A DNA stretch of 64,000 bases from Granulosicoccus sp964390335. GTDB lineage: Bacteria; Pseudomonadota; Gammaproteobacteria; Granulosicoccales; Granulosicoccaceae. Shown piece by piece: positions 35,696 through 45,469 of this stretch. The notes below the pieces were generated by a model. The model did not search any database. It saw only the letters and a program-made list of their open reading frames with translations, and had not been told where the DNA came from. Every line of letters begins with the position of its first letter. Positions within the stretch are counted from its first letter, which is position 1. The position numbers and the translations under genes were made by a program. The DNA lies in the NCBI GenBank assembly GCA_964390335.1, contig CAYMHU010000014.1:1-64000 (forward strand). Reading direction: 5' to 3'.

Positions 35696-36322
35696 ATGAT
35701 TGTGCAAGGGCAATGCAAAAGGCACCAAAATCAGGGTTTTACACTCGTTGAACTGTTTATAGCGATGGCGGTGGCCGCCATATTGCTGTCTGTCGCGGTG
35801 CCGAATTTCAGCGACGCAATGAGAAACAGTCAACAAAGTGCAACAACCAACGAGTTGATGGGCTCTCTCAGAATTGCCCGTTCTGAGGCGATCAAACAGT
35901 CGACAAGGACTGCGGTTTGCGCGCGCGCTACAGACTTGTCTTGTGGTGATGACTGGAGCAATGGATTCATCGCGTTCATGGATAACGGTGCCAACAGCGG
36001 CGTTATTGATGCCAACGAGACCATCCTGAGAATTTCCCCTGCATTATCCAGCGGCGCCTGGATTCAAAACTACGCCCGACTCGTAAACACGACCGAGACA
36101 CCGATCGAACGACCTTTTATTCGATACGGTCCAAGGGGTGAGAGTCACTGGCGAGGCTCTGGCTATTTTCTTGTTTGCGATCAACGTGGCGCCGAGTCAA
36201 CCCGAGCCATCAATATTTCTTTAAGCGGTGATCCGCGACGCGCGCGAATGCACAACGGTGCATTGGTTAATTCATTTAGCGGTACGGCTGCATGCCCGGA
36301 TAAGGATACCGCGAGTGAATAA
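35696..36322 (+). CDS. fimT: GspH/FimT-family minor pseudopilin, copy A
   Basis: A 208-residue type IV pilus minor pilin (FimT/FimU type). The 13-residue leader ends KRHQNQ-G and is followed by FTLVELFIAMAVAAILL: Gly at -1, Phe at +1 and Glu at +5, the prepilin peptidase site and N-terminal assembly helix. The GspH-type body follows, with SLRIARSEAIKQ, paired cysteines and GDPRRARM near the end. I chose the ATG at 35696 (AAGGGG upstream) rather than the GTG at 35651, because the leader is then of normal length. First gene of minor-pilin set A. The next gene overlaps its last 8 bases. Confidence 0.9.
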   Translation: MIVQGQCKRHQNQGFTLVELFIAMAVAAILLSVAVPNFSDAMRNSQQSATTNELMGSLRIARSEAIKQSTRTAVCARATDLSCGDDWSNGFIAFMDNGANSGVIDANETILRISPALSSGAWIQNYARLVNTTETPIERPFIRYGPRGESHWRGSGYFLVCDQRGAESTRAINISLSGDPRRARMHNGALVNSFSGTAACPDKDTASE

Positions 36323-36827
36323 TCGACGTTACAAGCAATCAGGCGTTGGTTTAATCGAGGTCATGCTCGCAATCGTGATTTTATCGATTGGTTTTTTAGC
36401 CGCCGCTAAAATGCAGGTAGAAGGCATGCGCTACAGTCAGAGCGCATACTTTTTATCGCAAGCAAATCTGATGTTAAGAGACATGAGTGATCGCATGCGA
36501 GCCAACCGTCAAGGTGTTCTGGATGGGCATTACGACAATGCGGCTACTGTTGCAGGTACAGTCCCGCCAGCGTGTGCCAATGCCGGCAACAAATGTACGC
36601 CTGCGCAAATAGCGCAGAATGATATTCACGCATGGAGCAAATATCTACATGCACCAGCTAATGCAGTGAATTTCATACCCTTACTTCCGTCTTCGGATAA
36701 GACACAGGCGCAAGGGGCAATCTCGTTAGATGCAACAACAGGCGTGTACGATATTAGCGTGCAATGGAGCGATCTTAATATCGATGCACAGGAAACTCGA
36801 ACACTAAGCGTGCAACTGACGCCATGA
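36315..36827 (+). CDS. pilV: minor pilin PilV, copy A
   Basis: A 170-residue PilV-type minor pilin. The GTG at 36315 overlaps the fimT stop by 8 bases and has AAGGA 8 bases upstream. The leader of 10 residues ends QSG and is followed by VGLIEVMLAIVILSIGFLAAAKMQ, with Glu at +5. Clearly paralogous to the gene at 45462: both share GFLAAA(K/R)MQVE-x-MR(Y/F)SQSAYF and a later DIH-x-WS-x-Y block. Minor pilins of this type prime pilus assembly and sit with PilY1 at the tip. Confidence 0.9.
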   Translation: MNNRRYKQSGVGLIEVMLAIVILSIGFLAAAKMQVEGMRYSQSAYFLSQANLMLRDMSDRMRANRQGVLDGHYDNAATVAGTVPPACANAGNKCTPAQIAQNDIHAWSKYLHAPANAVNFIPLLPSSDKTQAQGAISLDATTGVYDISVQWSDLNIDAQETRTLSVQLTP

Positions 36828-37921
36828 ATACGATGCTTCCGCAAAGATACAAACAGCTCGGCTTATCGCTGATCGAATTGATGCTGGCCATGGTTATCGG
36901 ACTCAGCATTATCGCATCCGCCGTTACGGTTTTTTCGGGTTCACGTAAAAGCAGCGACTTGAACGCGGCCTTGACAGAAATGCAGGACAACGCGCGTTTT
37001 GCAATGGACACCATCGGTCGCGAATTAAGAATGGCTGGTTTTCAAGGTTGTGTCGATATCAATACATCGACCGCAAAGGTTATAGCCAACAACGCGCCAA
37101 CGGATAACTACTTTGCAACCTCTGCTTCGGCGTCACTTATACAAGCAGACGGCACTTGGTTACCCGCTGCACCGTTGGGTTTTAACATTCCTGATACCGT
37201 GGGTGCCCCGGTTCCCGGTACACATGCACTGTCCGTGCAATTTGGCAGCCCATCTACCTTTACGTTTCAACCAATGGCCACGCCAAACGCAGACGTGGTG
37301 TTAAATTCAACTGACTCCGGTTTAGTGAACGGCGATTTAGTGTTGATTTCAAATTGCCAAGTAGCCGATATATTCTCCGTTACCAACGCAGATGGCGCAA
37401 CCTTACAGCACTCATCCAGTGGCAACCGCGATAATAATTTATCTGCTCCCTATGGATTAACTGCAAGCGGAAATGACCTCGCACGCATAATGCGATTTGA
37501 AGCGAATATCTATTATATCGGTGACACCACCCGTATGAATGGTGCTGGCCAAGCTATTTATTCGCTGTACAAACAATCCCTGCCTTATACCAACCCGCCC
37601 ATTGAAATGGTGGAGGGTGTGGCCAATATGCAATTGCAACTCGGATTTCGCGGTGATGCTACACCTGATGATCAAGGCATTACGTATGTGAGACCGGAAA
37701 ACGCGGCTGGTGTAAGCGGACGAATGCAAGTCGTCCGGTTTGGTTTACTCATGCAATCGTACGATCCTATTCTCGAACAGGAAGATACCAGTACCTATTT
37801 TATTGCTGGCCAACGCTTGGCACCCACTGAGGGAACCGTAAACCCAAGCAATTCTTATCCTAAAGATAACCGACTCAAATTAGCTTTTAATTCAACAGTC
37901 AAAATTCGGAATAGACGATGA
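36824..37921 (+). CDS. pilW: minor pilin PilW, copy A
   Basis: A 365-residue PilW. The ATG overlaps the pilV stop (ATGA). The leader ends YKQLG and is followed by LSLIELMLAMVIGLSIIASAVTVFSG (Glu at +5), then the conserved DNARFAMDTIGRELRMAGFQGC block and, near the end, FGLLMQSYDP...EDTSTYFIAGQ and RLKLAFNSTVKIRNRR. Paralogue at 46004. Part of the tip-priming minor-pilin complex. Confidence 0.92.
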   Translation: MNTMLPQRYKQLGLSLIELMLAMVIGLSIIASAVTVFSGSRKSSDLNAALTEMQDNARFAMDTIGRELRMAGFQGCVDINTSTAKVIANNAPTDNYFATSASASLIQADGTWLPAAPLGFNIPDTVGAPVPGTHALSVQFGSPSTFTFQPMATPNADVVLNSTDSGLVNGDLVLISNCQVADIFSVTNADGATLQHSSSGNRDNNLSAPYGLTASGNDLARIMRFEANIYYIGDTTRMNGAGQAIYSLYKQSLPYTNPPIEMVEGVANMQLQLGFRGDATPDDQGITYVRPENAAGVSGRMQVVRFGLLMQSYDPILEQEDTSTYFIAGQRLAPTEGTVNPSNSYPKDNRLKLAFNSTVKIRNRR

Positions 37922-38406
37922 ATGCGCAATTAAACGTCATGTTTCGGCGTCGGCAATCTGGTGCGGCGCTACTGGTCTCGTTAGTGTTGATTTTCATGTT
38001 AACCGTACTGGGTATATCAGCTATGCGCGGTGCAACCCTTGAAAATCAGTTGGCTTCAAACGCTTCACATAAGCAATTGACCTTTCAAGCCGCAGAATCT
38101 GCTGCTGATTCTGTGTTGGCTATTGACGATATCACCAACGAACAAGCGCTGGAAAATATTATTTGTGTACCCGATCCGGTCAAATTTAATTTAACCAAAT
38201 TGAGCGCTGAAAACAAAGTGGAAACCACTGTTGAATTGCAGTACGGCGGTCAATCTCTGCCAACCGGTTGGACATTGGGCGGCCCCGTAGGTGGTCGCCG
38301 GTTTGTCGTCACAGGCGAATCTACAATTCCGGGTGCAAGCACCAGTACGCGCATAGCACAAGGGGTTGTTGCAGTAGGCGCGGTACAGGAAGGAGTTGAT
38401 TGTTAA
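37918..38406 (+). CDS. pilX: minor pilin PilX, copy A
   Basis: A 162-residue PilX. The ATG overlaps the pilW stop (ATGA). The leader ends RRRQSG and is followed by AALLVSLVLIFMLTVLGISAMRG, the PilX-type N-terminal helix, which lacks the Glu at +5 as usual in PilX. The ENQLASN segment is conserved in the family and in the paralogue at 47224. Confidence 0.9.
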   Translation: MNAQLNVMFRRRQSGAALLVSLVLIFMLTVLGISAMRGATLENQLASNASHKQLTFQAAESAADSVLAIDDITNEQALENIICVPDPVKFNLTKLSAENKVETTVELQYGGQSLPTGWTLGGPVGGRRFVVTGESTIPGASTSTRIAQGVVAVGAVQEGVDC

Positions 38407-41400
38407 TGAAAACGCTATTAAGTCTTCGCAACTGTCTGTTAGCCATGATGTTGAGCAGTACTTGCTTGTCCCCTGCAATTTGGGCAGATGATACGGAAAT
38501 ATTTTTCGGACAATCCAATGATGCGTTCAACACCAACCCAAATGTACTGTTTGTATTAGATACCTCAGGCTCAATGACTGATTGGGATAATGCTGGAGCA
38601 TCCCGGATGGATAGAATGAAAGCCGCGATGCGTACTTTGTTAGAACAATCCAGTAGCTTTAACGTTGGGTTAATGGGTTTTTCTGGTTGGCAACAAGGCG
38701 GGCATATCCGGTATCCAGTCGGTGATCTTGAAGGTAATTCCGGTGACTTATGCGATAGCAGTGATGGCACCGTGTGTCCGGACGAAGTTGTAATTGTTAA
38801 ACCGGGATCAGGTAGCGATGATGCAACCCAGAACGACGACACGCTTGAGGTTACCCTCGATTCAACCAACCTTATCATGGCTGGTTTAAACAACGACAAT
38901 ACCAATACACCAAAGACCAGCATTGAAACGAATACAGTGGACGGCAGCTCGCAGGCAACCAGCGTCGCCGCAGAATATCTGGACGTAGATGGCCCAGTAT
39001 CCAGATCAGTAACTAGCAGCGCCAGCTGGTTCTATAGCCCTACCGCCGGTGAAAATAAAAATGATCGTCATGCCTATCGCTTCGAAAGTATTACTATACC
39101 TAAAGGGGCAACCATAACCGCTGCCAACATACAATTTTCTTATACGCCCTCGGTAAGCAATCAGTCCGGTAATGTGACCACGTTAATTAAACTGGAGTCG
39201 GTAGCCAAGACCACTGCGTTACCAGACGGCGTAAACGGCACACAAACCATTAGCCAACGTCTCGATCCAACAACAGCGACCGCGGGTATAGAGTGGGACG
39301 TGCCTGCAGTGCTCAATGGTGAGACAACTGCCACGTCTCCCGATATCAGCGATATTCTGCAGCAAGTGGTCAATTTGCCACAATGGGCTACCGGCAATCC
39401 AGTATCGGTTCTGTTAGACCCGGTAGAAGAGTATTCGGCCACGCCAGACGATGTGAGAGAGTTTTTTGGCTTGGATGCAGCGCCAGGCTTACACCCGGTT
39501 TTAACGTACAGTTATAGCGAATCCGCTAAAAGCGAAACCACCACCACCATTGTCAGTGCCAGTGCTCACTTGGATGAAATAACCAACCAGAATAATGATG
39601 AAGTATCGCGCAACCTTTCTAGTACAGCGGCGCGATTATTCTTCGCCGATGAAAACCATTTCCCACGTGAACTGGCATTTCGGTTTGATAATATTGATAT
39701 TCCGGCCAATGCCGAAATTCAAACTGCAACCTTGGTTTTAACCGGTGCGAACAAGAATGATGTTGACCCCAACAGTCAATGGATTGTTGATGGCAGTACG
39801 TCGCCGGTAGCACAGGACGACACCGGTACTCCCGATTCAGATGTTGCGGACGGCACATCACCATCGCCAGATGCAGACAACAATGCAGCGACTATCACAG
39901 CGCCAAACGCAAGCTCCGAAGACGATATAATACTTGGTAACATTAAGGCCGAACTGAGTGATTCTCCAACTGCTTACTCATCTACTCCCCTTATTAATCG
40001 GACGCTGAGTACAGAGTTCGTCACATGGAACGACATAAATCCAACACCAAATGAAGTCATATCTTCTCCGAATATTGCTGATGTCGTAACCACAGTTATC
40101 AATCAAGACAATTGGAACGCGGGTGACACCCTAAGCATCGTGTTGACACCGCCGCGAGCAACTTATAATAATGTTGAAGAAAATACGTCTACGATACATA
40201 CATCAGCATCCAGTCAAAAGCCAGAACTGCACATTACTTGGAAGGAATCCACTGCTGTTGATACAACACTCAGTAATTCACAGACTACGGCGATTCGCTT
40301 TCAGAATGTACACGTACCACCCGGCGCTGTTGTAAAAACAGCGACGTTGGTATTCAACTCTGATGCTGCAAATATTGAGGAAACGGTACTGGAAATCAGT
40401 GCTGAGTTGGTGCCCGAATCAGAGCCGTTCGAGGCAGTGAACAATAACATTGGCCAGCGTGTTCGAAGCTCTCAACGGGTAAATTGGACTGTGCCTCCAT
40501 GGGAGAATCCCAATATTGAATACTCTAGCGCGGATATTAGCTCCGTGATCGGCTCGGTGACCGGTTTGCCGGAATGGTGTAGCGGAAACCCTTTAACGAT
40601 ATTTATCAAGAAGCAATTGGGAGATGATAACCGGGTTGCAAAAGCGTTTGAAGCGAATCCACAGCAAGCACCTTCCTTACGCATAACCTATGAAGCTTCA
40701 AGTGTGGATGGTGAATTTTGTGCAAATTCGACTGCCCTTGGTAATGTCGTCAGCAACGATAGTGATGCTGTGGAAGACGTATCGAACAATACCCTGTATG
40801 TGGATGAGGCAACGCTTGACACTATCAATTCTTCAAGTGGAGCTGCGCAAACCATTGGCTTACGATTTTCAGGTATTGCGATTAATCCGGGCACGCCTAT
40901 TGTAAACGCAGTAATTGAATTAACACCAGCCACCGATATTGCACAAGCCAGCGATATAAACATTGCAATCGCATCAGATACAGACAATTGGTCGTTCTCT
41001 GAAACTGACCCCAACCGAAAAATCATTGCTCGGCCTAAGATGGCCACAACAGTGACCCAAACCATACCAGCGATGCAAGCAAATTTATCCAGCGCTAAGC
41101 TCGATGTAACTGACTTGGTCAATGCGAAGGTTTCTGCTGATGGTTGGACTGCGGGACAACGCATTGTTTTTGCCTTGGAATCGCTTTCTTCTGTGAACCA
41201 ATCGTTTTACTCTTATGAAGGTGACGATGCGCTTGCACCACGACTTATCGTTGAGTATCAATCAACGCGAGAAAATCCAGGAACGCGATTTCGCGAGAAT
41301 TTAATTTCTATCGTGGATGATCTAGTTGCACAAGGTGGTACCCCTATTGTCAGCTCCTACTATGAAGCTGCCTTGTACTACACAGGACAGAACATTGACT

Positions 41401-44045
41401 ACGGACTAAAACGCGGCGCACAATACAGTGAAGATCGATTTCATCGAGTCAGTCACCCTGCGTCTTACACAAACGGGAGAGTTAATAGATACCCTGGGTG
41501 CACAGACACAGACCTCAATTCCAGCGCCTGTGTAAGGGAAACTATTGTCAGCGATGGTACGGGTGCTCCGCGCTATATTTCGCCTATGGTAAGTGAGTGT
41601 CAGCAGAATCATATTGTGTTGCTGTCTGATGGAGAGCCAACGTCTAATACTGCCGCAGACAAAGTTCGTAATATGACTGGCGATACATTTTGCGCCGCCA
41701 CCAATGGTGATGAAGCATGTGGTGTAGAACTAGCTGAATACCTAAATAGCAACGATTTGAATGATACGCTGGGGGGCCAGCAAAAAATCACAACACACAC
41801 CATTGGTTTTAATCTCGAGTCACCGGCATTTTTGCAGCAAATCGCGGCCGCTGGGAACGGTGGGTTCTACGAAGCTGAATCAACAGAAGAATTGTTGGCT
41901 GCATTCCAAACTATTTTCAACAATGTGAGCCAAACCGACACATCATTTGTTGCACCTAGCGCCACAGTAAGCCAATCAAATCGCCTGAAGAACAGAGATG
42001 ATTTGTATTTCTCTTTATTTAAACCCGAGGGTACAGCACGTTGGGACGGGAATTTAAAGCGCTATAAATTGAAAGCAGATCCCGGCACTGATGCTGATAT
42101 CGTGGACTACAACGATAAAAAAGCCATTGATCCTGATACCGGCATGTTTTACAAATCGGCAAAAAGCTGGTGGTCAACTGACGCTGATGGTAACACTGTA
42201 GCCAGGGGCGGTGCGGCCGAGCGATTAGAACGCGCCCATATTACGCACTTCGACAGGAACGTGTTTACCTACACAGGCGTCGATACCAATTTATCCAAAG
42301 GTCCCTATAACCAACTACTACCCAACACGGAATATTTCAACAACGATTGGTTAAAGCTTCCTGCAACGTTGGAAAATGATGCTGATTACATTACTAATCT
42401 CGTTTACTGGGCCCGAGGCCGTGACGAATTTGATATCGATGGCGATCAGGATACACAAGAAGTGCGCGGCCAAATCGGTGACCCATTGCATACCCAACCA
42501 GTACTGGTTAATTACGCTGGTGGCAGAACTGTTGTGCATATAGCGACTAATGAAGGTTTTTTACATGCCATAGACCATGATTCTGGTGATGAAAATTTTG
42601 CGTTCATACCAAAAGAATTACTCAAAAACTTGCGCGCATTGTACGAAAATGAACCCACTCAAAACCGTCCTTACGGATTAGACGGCGGCATGTCTGTATG
42701 GATAAACGATGTGAATAACAATGGCGTCGTAGATTCAGCTGAAGATAAAGCGTACTTATACTTCGGTATGCGCCGCGGTGGAAACTTATATTATGCACTA
42801 GATATTACCGACCCAGCCAACCCCGTTTATATGTGGAGTATTGCAGGTGGCGCAACCACAGCCAATACCGATGAAATGTCCGGTATTGAAGATCTAACCA
42901 CAGCAGACGGAGATTTCCAGCAACTCGGTCAAACCTGGTCTAAACCCATTAAAACCAAAATTTACGATGACAACGTCATCAGAGATGTGCTGGTCTTTGG
43001 CGCTGGTTACGATACGAATCAAGACCCGACTCAATCCAGTGGCGTTGATGCAGAAGGCAATGAAATTGAAATAATGCAAACCCGTCAAACTGATAATGTC
43101 GGTCGGGGCTTTTTTATTGTAGATGCATTAACAGGCGATCTATTGTGGAAACCCAGATTGGACGACCCAGACTATTCTGATATGCAATACAGCGTGCCAT
43201 CTGATATCCGCGTAATCGATCTTAACTTTGACGGCTTGGTGGATCAGTTTTACTTTGGTGATATGGGTGGCCAAGTTTGGCGTTTCGATTACAACAACAA
43301 CCCGAACGCCAGCGAGTCAATGGACAACCGCATGACTGGTGGCGTAATCGGTTCGTTTGCGGGCGATACACCTGAAACAGCAAGACGCTTTTTTTACCCT
43401 CCTGATGTTGCTCTTATCAATATTGATGGAGAACAACAGCTGTCAGTTTCTATTGGCTCAGGTTGGCGCGCACATCCTTTGGATGATGTCGTTCAAGACC
43501 AGTTCTACAGTTTCCGTATGAAGCAAGTGTACGGTGCGCCAGTTAATGCGGATGGTAAAGTACGATATCCGCCGCTGAATCAAAGTTACAATACAATGAA
43601 CGATGTACTAAACGAAGACTTTATCCCCACCAAAAACACACGCGGCTGGTACTTTGATCTTGACCAAGGCGAGAAAGTGTTAAGCAGCAGTATTACGGTA
43701 GATAATAAATTGGTTTTCACCAGTTATGTTCCATCCATCCAAACAGGCGTTTCATGCGAGGCGGCAATAGGATCAGGCTATGTTTACATTTTAGATCTGG
43801 CTTCGGGCAATCCGGTCTATAACCTGACAGGCAGCTCTACTGAGCAAGGGGCTTCAATAGGCGCCGGTGGCAAGACTCGACGCAAAGCATTATCACATTC
43901 CGGAATACCACCTGCACCCAGTATATTGTTTCCCGAATTAGGCAAAGCAACCACGTTTATCGGACGCGACAAAATCGAAGAGATTAACATCGAAACATTA
44001 AAAACACGGACTTTCTGGCAGGAATTCGTGGAGAGCGATCTGTAA
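38406..44045 (+). CDS. pilY1: PilY1-type pilus tip adhesin, long copy A
   Basis: A 1,879-residue exported protein. A signal peptide (1-27) is followed by a VWA domain with MIDAS DTSGSM (52-57). The VWA domain is interrupted by about 750 residues holding four beta-sandwich-like modules, each with an RF-x-x-(I/V)-x-(I/V)-P-type strand (starting near 39069, 39676, 40290 and 40857). It resumes with QGGTPIVSSYYEA, NHIVLLSDGEP and THTIGFNL. The C-terminal PilY1 propeller contains GMRRGGNLYYALDI, a Ca-binding-like loop DVNNNGVVDSAED (1435-1447) and DQFYFGDMGGQVWRFD. The ATG at 38406 overlaps the pilX stop by one base, with GGAAGGAG upstream. PilY1 promotes pilus extension and surface adhesion. Confidence 0.93.
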   Translation: MKTLLSLRNCLLAMMLSSTCLSPAIWADDTEIFFGQSNDAFNTNPNVLFVLDTSGSMTDWDNAGASRMDRMKAAMRTLLEQSSSFNVGLMGFSGWQQGGHIRYPVGDLEGNSGDLCDSSDGTVCPDEVVIVKPGSGSDDATQNDDTLEVTLDSTNLIMAGLNNDNTNTPKTSIETNTVDGSSQATSVAAEYLDVDGPVSRSVTSSASWFYSPTAGENKNDRHAYRFESITIPKGATITAANIQFSYTPSVSNQSGNVTTLIKLESVAKTTALPDGVNGTQTISQRLDPTTATAGIEWDVPAVLNGETTATSPDISDILQQVVNLPQWATGNPVSVLLDPVEEYSATPDDVREFFGLDAAPGLHPVLTYSYSESAKSETTTTIVSASAHLDEITNQNNDEVSRNLSSTAARLFFADENHFPRELAFRFDNIDIPANAEIQTATLVLTGANKNDVDPNSQWIVDGSTSPVAQDDTGTPDSDVADGTSPSPDADNNAATITAPNASSEDDIILGNIKAELSDSPTAYSSTPLINRTLSTEFVTWNDINPTPNEVISSPNIADVVTTVINQDNWNAGDTLSIVLTPPRATYNNVEENTSTIHTSASSQKPELHITWKESTAVDTTLSNSQTTAIRFQNVHVPPGAVVKTATLVFNSDAANIEETVLEISAELVPESEPFEAVNNNIGQRVRSSQRVNWTVPPWENPNIEYSSADISSVIGSVTGLPEWCSGNPLTIFIKKQLGDDNRVAKAFEANPQQAPSLRITYEASSVDGEFCANSTALGNVVSNDSDAVEDVSNNTLYVDEATLDTINSSSGAAQTIGLRFSGIAINPGTPIVNAVIELTPATDIAQASDINIAIASDTDNWSFSETDPNRKIIARPKMATTVTQTIPAMQANLSSAKLDVTDLVNAKVSADGWTAGQRIVFALESLSSVNQSFYSYEGDDALAPRLIVEYQSTRENPGTRFRENLISIVDDLVAQGGTPIVSSYYEAALYYTGQNIDYGLKRGAQYSEDRFHRVSHPASYTNGRVNRYPGCTDTDLNSSACVRETIVSDGTGAPRYISPMVSECQQNHIVLLSDGEPTSNTAADKVRNMTGDTFCAATNGDEACGVELAEYLNSNDLNDTLGGQQKITTHTIGFNLESPAFLQQIAAAGNGGFYEAESTEELLAAFQTIFNNVSQTDTSFVAPSATVSQSNRLKNRDDLYFSLFKPEGTARWDGNLKRYKLKADPGTDADIVDYNDKKAIDPDTGMFYKSAKSWWSTDADGNTVARGGAAERLERAHITHFDRNVFTYTGVDTNLSKGPYNQLLPNTEYFNNDWLKLPATLENDADYITNLVYWARGRDEFDIDGDQDTQEVRGQIGDPLHTQPVLVNYAGGRTVVHIATNEGFLHAIDHDSGDENFAFIPKELLKNLRALYENEPTQNRPYGLDGGMSVWINDVNNNGVVDSAEDKAYLYFGMRRGGNLYYALDITDPANPVYMWSIAGGATTANTDEMSGIEDLTTADGDFQQLGQTWSKPIKTKIYDDNVIRDVLVFGAGYDTNQDPTQSSGVDAEGNEIEIMQTRQTDNVGRGFFIVDALTGDLLWKPRLDDPDYSDMQYSVPSDIRVIDLNFDGLVDQFYFGDMGGQVWRFDYNNNPNASESMDNRMTGGVIGSFAGDTPETARRFFYPPDVALINIDGEQQLSVSIGSGWRAHPLDDVVQDQFYSFRMKQVYGAPVNADGKVRYPPLNQSYNTMNDVLNEDFIPTKNTRGWYFDLDQGEKVLSSSITVDNKLVFTSYVPSIQTGVSCEAAIGSGYVYILDLASGNPVYNLTGSSTEQGASIGAGGKTRRKALSHSGIPPAPSILFPELGKATTFIGRDKIEEINIETLKTRTFWQEFVESDL

Positions 44046-44071
44046 TCGACGAACCAGTGAGCAGCTTATTG

Positions 44072-44087
44072 TGTGAGGGTGTTCACA
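44072..44087 (+). promoter_or_regulatory. consensus CRP/Vfr site upstream of pilE
   Basis: TGTGA-GGGTGT-TCACA is a perfect match to the CRP/Vfr core on both half-sites. It lies between pilY1 copy A and pilE. A GCTAAT/TAATTA stretch (44104-44111) lies about 25-30 bases downstream of the site centre and could serve as the -10 of a class II promoter driving pilE and possibly the second minor-pilin set. Confidence 0.6.
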
Positions 44088-44231
44088 TTAATGGCGAAAT
44101 TGCGCTAATTAAACAAAAACGATTCCGAGTGATGCCGCTAGTAACCAGTGTGCATGCAAAAATTAAATAATTATTGCCATGTTTCACATACGACCGGACC
44201 ACGAATAAACAGTGACTGGATTAAAAGGGTT

Positions 44232-44669
44232 ATGAATAACACTGACAATAATCAAAATCATGCTCGCAAACAGGGCTTTTCTCTAATTGAATTACTCGTG
44301 GTCATTGCCATTATATCGATATTGATCGCCGTGGGTTATCCGTCATACCGTGACACCATGATTAAGAGCAAACGATCAGATGCACACTTAGCGTTGTTAT
44401 CCGCTGTACAAGCAATGGAACGATGCAAATCCACACAGTTCCGATTTACCAATTGTACACTACCGGCACAGTTAACAACCTCTCCTGAAGGCTACTATGC
44501 ACTGGCGCTTAACCCGGCACCGACTGCGAATGCGTTCACCATTGTTGCCACAGCACAGGACCAACAAACAGCCGACAGCGAATGTACAACACTTGCTATC
44601 AATAGCTTAGGTATCAGGTCCTCAACTCCCGGAGCTGCTAACACCGATGCCAATAACTGCTGGAACTAA
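44232..44669 (+). CDS. pilE: PilE-type minor pilin
   Basis: About 145 residues. The leader ends ARKQG and is followed by FSLIELLVVIAIISILIAVGYPSY (Glu at +5). A short body follows with AMERCKSTQFRFTNC, EGYYALALNPAP-x-AN-x-FTI and a C-terminal NNCWN, typical of PilE-like minor pilins. The ATG at 44232 gives a normal 15-residue leader, but its AAGGG is only 2 bases upstream; starts at 44148 (GTG) or 44154 (ATG) would give an unusually long leader. Only one pilE is present for the two minor-pilin sets. Confidence 0.88.
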   Translation: MNNTDNNQNHARKQGFSLIELLVVIAIISILIAVGYPSYRDTMIKSKRSDAHLALLSAVQAMERCKSTQFRFTNCTLPAQLTTSPEGYYALALNPAPTANAFTIVATAQDQQTADSECTTLAINSLGIRSSTPGAANTDANNCWN

Positions 44670-44833
44670 TCTAACGACTCTACCGTCTATTGGTTTAATT
44701 CAAGCTTCTGCAGTACTTACAACGTAACGCGTCACACTCAATTATGGCGCGATACACCTCCCTGCTCGCTGGCTACAACGGCTCCATTCTGCACCAGAGC
44801 ACATAATTTAACCCCTGCCTTACAGATAACGCC

Positions 44834-45469
44834 ATGTCGGTCGATAAAACCCGCATGGAGAAAACTAAATCGTACGGATTCACATTGATTGAGTTGCTCG
44901 TTACCTTGGCGGTAGCATCAATCCTGCTTGGAATCGGCATTCCCAGTTTCTCTAATGCTGTGAAAAATTCACGCGTTAGTGCTGACTATAACGAGCTGAT
45001 CCATGCGCTGTACTTGGGTCGAAGTGAAGCCATAAAAACAGCCTCGTGGGTAACCATATGTCCACGCTCCTCTATCGACGCTATGACGTGCGGTACTTCC
45101 ACGGCGCAATGGAAAAACGGCTGGATTGTCTTCTATGATGTCACTCGGGCACCTGGTGCTGCTGTTACCAGTATTGATCCCGAAGATGAAATTATCTCAG
45201 TTCACCCAGAGTCAAAAAGTGGCAACGACATAACCGCGCTGGGTTCAGTCGATAGAACTGAGTCCACAGCAAGTGAACGCTTTTATATCTCTTATCGCTC
45301 AAATGGCCGAAGTAATTGGGAAAATGGCTCTTTTACACTGTGTGACTCTGAGGTAGACGAACGCTCCAGAGCAATAAATGTTGCTCCAACTGGTGATGTC
45401 CGACCTGGACGACGTAGCAACTCAGTGTACCCAAGAAATATTTGGGGATCGGAGACCTGCGATGGATAG
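44834..45469 (+). CDS. fimT: GspH/FimT-family minor pseudopilin, copy B
   Basis: A 211-residue minor pilin. The leader ends KSYG and is followed by FTLIELLVTLAVASILLGIGIPSF (Glu at +5). The body repeats the layout of copy A: LGRSEAIKTASWVTIC near the start, RAINVAPTGDVRPGRR near the end, and a terminal Cys. An internal ATG at 44855 is an alternative start. First gene of set B. pilV overlaps its last 8 bases exactly as in set A. Confidence 0.9.
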   Translation: MSVDKTRMEKTKSYGFTLIELLVTLAVASILLGIGIPSFSNAVKNSRVSADYNELIHALYLGRSEAIKTASWVTICPRSSIDAMTCGTSTAQWKNGWIVFYDVTRAPGAAVTSIDPEDEIISVHPESKSGNDITALGSVDRTESTASERFYISYRSNGRSNWENGSFTLCDSEVDERSRAINVAPTGDVRPGRRSNSVYPRNIWGSETCDG

